Source: Trissonchulus latispiculum (lineage: Eukaryota; Nematoda; Enoplea; Enoplida; Ironidae). Taken from it: a stretch of DNA of 64,000 bases. The notes under the pieces were generated by a model, which was given only the letters and a program-made list of their open reading frames with translations, was not told the origin of the DNA and searched no databases. Positions within the stretch are counted from its first letter, which is position 1, and each line of letters opens with the position of its first letter. This document shows positions 1 to 64,000 of the stretch, one piece after another. The stretch spans positions 124,001 through 188,000 of the forward strand of contig JASAND010020012.1 of assembly GCA_030248195.1 (NCBI GenBank), written 5' to 3'. Made by a program: the position numbers and the translations under genes.

Positions 1-1858
1 TGACACAGCAGTAGTCTTCCATCAAAATTGAGACACACCAAAGGTTTGGTTTGCTTATTCGATCAGGTTTTTTGATTTAATCTGAAATTATTTTGCGATT
101 ATATTGGATCCTTTTTTCTTGCCCTATTTGCTTTATTCTAACTGCTTGTTGTTGAGTACATACTGCTGTGTTGATTGTTTCTGGGATGTGCTCTTCCATT
201 CAACATAATATTGGTTTATTTGGAGGCAGGGAGTTGTTATGGTTGGTGAAGCTACATAGCTACTTTATTCAAGAGAAAAATGTATCGTATTTAATAGATT
301 CTGGAGTGAGTTTTAAATTCTATTTCATATCTCCAATTTCAGTTTCCAGTAACGGAAAAGCAATTTCTATAAAAAACTTTTTTGAGTTCCTGCTTTGTAA
401 AAAACTAGAACTATTGCCAGCTTTAGTTTCACCAACTATTGCATCACGATAATCGAATAACCATTCAATGTTGACAGTCGAATTTCAGTTTTCATTTTAA
501 TTTCAATTTCCAATCAATTTCAAGTTTCAGTTTTCTAAATAAAAACATGCCGGTTTAGAAATTTCGTTCAAAACATCTTATGATTTTACAGAACTTTTGC
601 AATCATCATAAAAATTATTTCGGTTATGAAAACTTTGTTTTGAAAACTTGTCAAAATGAATTAAACCTTTGTATATTTATTGCAGAAGAAACTTTAACAA
701 ATTTGCAAAACAGAGTCTGCTTGGTAATCATTCGTGCTGTGCTTTTACTGCCTTTCTGTAATTATACTTCTGCTTGCCACGTAATTGTGATAGTGCATCT
801 GGCTAAACTTGTGATAGAGGTTTACCGTTTTCGTAGGCTGCACTTTGTTAGATTGTATATTCGAAGACAGTTTATATATAAATTTTATCAATAAAATGTC
901 ATAGTTCATCTACTAATTCGGTGTAGGCAAGATGGAGATAATAAAGTTAGGATAATGTAAGCAAGTTAGTCTCGTCCTTGAAGTAGATCATACCGTAACC
1001 GTCGTTTGGACTCCAGCCGAGGTTTGAATACTATTTTAAAAAATCGGTACTCTAAACATAAACAAAATCCGTGAAAATTTGGAAGCATCCATAACTTAAA
1101 CCCCAAATACAGGCTCGTCTCTTATATTAGCCTCCTGCTTCCTCAGCTTACTACTAGCGCCTAGCTACTAAATCCAGACTTTGCTGCCCTAATCAATAAG
1201 TAATTTTAACTGCCTGAAACCTCACAAATGAAAAGATACAGCGCTCTAGAGGAAAGCTTGCAGCAACGTTTGCAGCACAACAGCAACCTCAGCGCAGTTG
1301 TTGTGCAATTGCAATTGCTGCAAACTGCAGTAGTTTCTGCGCTGCAATTTGCTGTGCCTGCAAACGTTTTTCGGGAGACCGCCGTTTACCTCTTGCTTAT
1401 TTATGCGTTAGACTTGGTCCTGCTACACAACTTGACGTATTAATTTGTGTCTGAAAATTAGCAGGTTGCAATCTGTTTGGACGTATCGCAGTATCAGCAA
1501 ACTTAAAGTCAAAAATCTTTTTCGGTTAAAATAAATCATAGGTTTGGCCCCTCTGGTTTCAGCAGTTTTGAGCTTTCATTGATAAACATTTCAGGATCAA
1601 TAAAAATGTTGATTATAAATACTGTTAACGAATTAACTAAATTAGGAATTTGCGAATGTAATGCATAAAATAGTTTGTAAAAATTCAGGTCTGATTTGGA
1701 ATAATTATTAATATCACAGTAATATAACAGTGCTGAATATTACTATAATACAGTAATTCCATTCTCATTCGGCTAATTTTTTTAATTATTATTTCATAAA
1801 TTTAGTATTCAATTTATTATAATTTATTAATTAGTTAATTTAATGTTGATTATTACAG
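1..1858. other. Region before the first recognised exon; no supported gene
   Basis: AT-rich sequence without Ig-type coding signal. It could be upstream intron, 5' UTR or promoter. Around 1250-1380 there is a self-complementary stretch rich in GCAGCAAC / TTGCTGC words, which opens a 71-codon reading frame of no recognisable family. No TATA box or start codon can be tied to the first exon. Confidence 0.6.
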
Positions 1859-61588
<59,730 letters not shown>

Positions 61589-62462
61589 TTATGCAAATTA
61601 GCCTAATCATCACTGATATCTATGAAGTTTGCAAGTTCACCAAAGGGGTCGTTTCAAGAAAGATTAATTTTTTAAATTTTAATTTAATCTGAATCTTGAC
61701 TTCTTGAAATTGCCCCTTATCGTTGTTAATGTCAAGCGAATCTCCGCTCGTGTAGCTCAATATGCTTTAATTATGTGTTAAGATTTTGATATTTAAAATT
61801 TTAAAATTTTGTAAGTATGCAATTTTTATTGGGCTTTCCAGTTATACAAATTAATCTAGTCAAATAGTTCGGTGCTTAAATGTAGTATAAGTTTTAGTCA
61901 TGTGTGTAGTTTTACAGTTAACTGTGCAGCTATTGTAATAGTCGGTGTAAAAGAGTCAGTTTTGCTCATAGCAAAAATATTTAATTTCACAAGTCTAGCT
62001 ATGTTTACCGATTATATAAAATGTATAGAAAGTATAGAATTTCGAAGTTTAGATCAATTTTCTTATTGGCAAAGGCGGTTGCAATTTCTTGAATTATAGG
62101 CCCTCCAATGAGTTATTAATTGTTTAATTAATAACTACTAAAATAATCAGATGCGCAATCGTTTTGTCAATACAGAAAGCTTTAAATTAAATTTTTTCTG
62201 AATATAATAAACGGTAAACGTAGCTATTAAATGTAATGGCTTTATTTTGGTTGTGAAGATTTCAGAAGCCATTTTATCTGGTCTAGGAAATGAACTATCT
62301 GCTTCTTAAATTTGCAGTGTTCTCTGTATTTGAAGAGAAATCCCTCAGTTTTAGAAGTTGCAGCATAAAGTGTACAGGTTTTGTGCAAACGAACAAGAGC
62401 ATGTTTGCTATAACTTTATTACTAACCCAAAAATTAACTTAATTATGCAAAACTGAAATGCT
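61589..62462. other. 3' flank or intron after the last exon
   Basis: AT-rich, no Ig exon recognised. AATAAA at 62206-62211 could be the polyadenylation signal if translation ends at 61588. Confidence 0.5.
62206..62211 (+). promoter_or_regulatory. Candidate polyadenylation signal AATAAA
   Basis: It lies about 620 bases after the possible stop at 61586-61588. Such hexamers are common in AT-rich DNA, so it is only suggestive. Confidence 0.3.
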
Positions 62463-62772
62463 GCGTAGTATCTGCACGGTTTGCACGACGCCCCCTATTT
62501 TTGTAAGTTCTGCATGCAGGGGACCTGTACCTGATACTGTCACTTATTCTTGCTGTCTTCCCAATTGCATTCGGGGCTAAGGTGGCGGTTTTTTCTTGAG
62601 ACTTCCATTTCACCATTTCCCAAATCAAATTCCGGACCGAGAAAAGTCAAAATCGCAATGGGAAATCACGGAATTTTGGTGAAAATCGAAAAATCCGCCA
62701 CCAGTCACATTCGAATGCAGAAGACAGCAATGAGTAAGTCATAACGTGCAAACCATGATTGCAGATACTACG
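62463..62772. mobile_element. Foldback MITE, CGTAGTATCTGCA ends
   Basis: CGTAGTATCTGCACGGTTTG at 62463 is mirrored by CAAACCATGATTGCAGATAC and TACG ending at 62772, with further internal pairing (GGTGGCGGTTTTT / AAAATCCGCCACC). No clear target duplication. Confidence 0.65.
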
Positions 62773-63141
62773 CGGCAGAATGTATAGAAATTGCTAAAAT
62801 TGGGGGATTTTAAAATGTGCCTTAAAATCAATGTGCCATGTTTTTTATGCGTATATCTTTTGTTGGTTTTATCTTGCTTTTTGCTATTTCTATATTCAGC
62901 CGCGTATCTTTCTGCAGTAAATATGTTTTTGTTGTCATGTTTTGTTAGGATACGTTGGAAGTTTAGGAGATAAAACCACATGTGGGATTCTAACTTCTAA
63001 AACCTTTGAGCTATAGCCAGCGCTACCAGATTAATTTCAAGATAATAATTAAATGGGGAACTGAGCAAATAGCAATTAAGCAACTAACGAATGTGTAAGA
63101 TCGCTTAATCATAACGTTGGCTAGATTTCTGAGTGTCTAGC

Positions 63142-63299
63142 AGATTTGTGCAGGAGAGGAAGTTTTGGGGGGGGGTGAACCGGAGGCCGAAGGCCGCCGT
63201 AAAACCGGATTGCCCGAAAAAGAATCTGGGGGGTGAGACCCCTATGGGGGTGAGCTGCAGGTCTGGGGGGATGAACCCCTCCCCCAAGCACATGTATGA
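63142..63299. mobile_element. Short hAT-like element, sister of 16919-17090
   Basis: TGTCTAGC is duplicated at 63134-63141 and 63300-63307. Ends AGATTTGTGCAGG and AAGCACATGTATGA. The interior shares G-runs, CCGGA..CCGA and GACCCCT..GGGGG with the copy at 16919. Confidence 0.75.
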
Positions 63300-63307
63300 T
63301 GTCTAGC

Positions 63308-64000
63308 TTTAGTTTTGTAAAATCATTAATTAAATAATTGATATTTATAACAGGATGATTGCAGGATAACAGTCTATAGCAAGATGTCAAATACGCTAAA
63401 TAAATGAACGAACGAAGTATAGAGAAGTAACTACAGCATCTCAGACCTGAAAACCCCCGGGGCCTGTTTTGTCGGCCGGTAGCCGAACCTTTGTTTTGCA
63501 AGCCCGAGGTCAGTGGATCAACTCCAACTTATTCACATCTTGATCAGCTTCCATTGGTCTTTAAGTAGGACGCATTGCATGGTAATTTGAAGCCCGAATT
63601 GTCAGAGCAAGCATAATTTGACAAATGAGGAATGAAAGTTAGGAATGAAAGACACAGATTGGATTTCTTCCTTTACAATTCTGATTGTCTGGTAGCATTA
63701 GTCTCGGTGTGTTCCAACTCGCAATTAGCACATGGTCGCAATTAGCACATGTAAATTTAAGATTACAAAAATCGTGGGAACCAGTGTCTCGACAAACTAG
63801 CATTTTCCATTATAATTAGCATGTACATACCGAATATTTGGTAAAGGCAATCTTTCGGCTTAGTTCCAAACAGGGACCCCGTTTGTGGGGGGTTGCCAGC
63901 AGAGGTCACAGTTTAGAGGAGAGGGGTCCATAACTGAACGGGAAGTCAAATTTTACTGATCCTTGTTGTAGCAAGCTTGGGTACAATTTCTGGAAACATT
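63308..64000. other. End of window, SINE-like fragment only
   Basis: ACTACAGCATCTCAGACCTG near 63431-63450 resembles the SINE body at 33028 and 61229. No gene recognised. Confidence 0.45.

Noticed and set aside
1228..1443. 71-codon open frame as an upstream kettin exon
   Set aside because: It is self-complementary GCAGCAAC/TTGCTGC-rich sequence without flanking splice signals in phase or any family resemblance.

Overview
The window holds most of one very large muscle gene on the + strand, apparently a kettin (sallimus / ketn-1 type) homologue. I could place 67 spliced exons plus one optional exon between positions 1859 and 61580. Splice phases agree at every junction except one single-base discrepancy at about 54112-54117. 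Their sum is 14,169 coding bases, about 4,720 codons, close to the known size of kettin (around 500 kDa). They encode 34 immunoglobulin (I-set) domains. From the seventh on, most are preceded by the linker typical of kettin (pattern G-x-x-x-I-L-D-T-Q-H-P-x-S-x-x-K-I-Q-x-L-E). Kettin lies along thin filaments beside the Z-disc of striated or obliquely striated muscle and binds actin. The gene, its AT-rich introns and its strong TTTCAG-type 3' splice sites point to an ecdysozoan invertebrate, with a nematode-like intron style. I cannot name the species.

Layout: 1-1858 shows no supported exon; the true N-terminus is probably upstream. 1859-10039 encodes a leading linker and Ig1-6 with irregular Pro/Gln-rich linkers. 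An optional exon at 10463 runs into an in-frame stop at 10663-10665. 10666-22620 is a 12 kb intron full of mobile and repeat DNA, including a decayed LTR retrotransposon. 22621-53119 encodes the regular Ig-linker array, Ig7-29. Ig30 (53342-54207) carries the frame break. 54391-57225 is a Pro/Glu/Lys/Val-rich spacer without Ig domains. 57960-61580 encodes the last four closely packed Ig domains, Ig31-34. The reading frame either splices onward at 61581 or ends at TAA 61586-61588. After that I see only repeats to 64000.

The introns are a good sample of the genome's mobile DNA: TTAA-flanked elements, hAT-like elements with 8-bp target duplications, a 2.3 kb Mutator-like palindrome with a 9-bp duplication and a nested insertion, G-run foldback elements, tRNA-like (A-box/B-box) SINE fragments close to splice sites, a 43-bp minisatellite and many microsatellites. 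Two events touch the splicing signals themselves: a hAT-like insertion inside the polypyrimidine tract of the exon at 40139, and a 141-bp tandem duplication that copied the acceptor of the exon at 59420.

I found no bacterial-type operon, CRISPR array, rRNA gene or intact tRNA gene. The most unusual signals belong to the muscle gene: exactly 144-nt half-Ig exons repeated ten times, paired loss of core cysteines in many Ig domains, a possible short isoform, and the Ig30 frame break.
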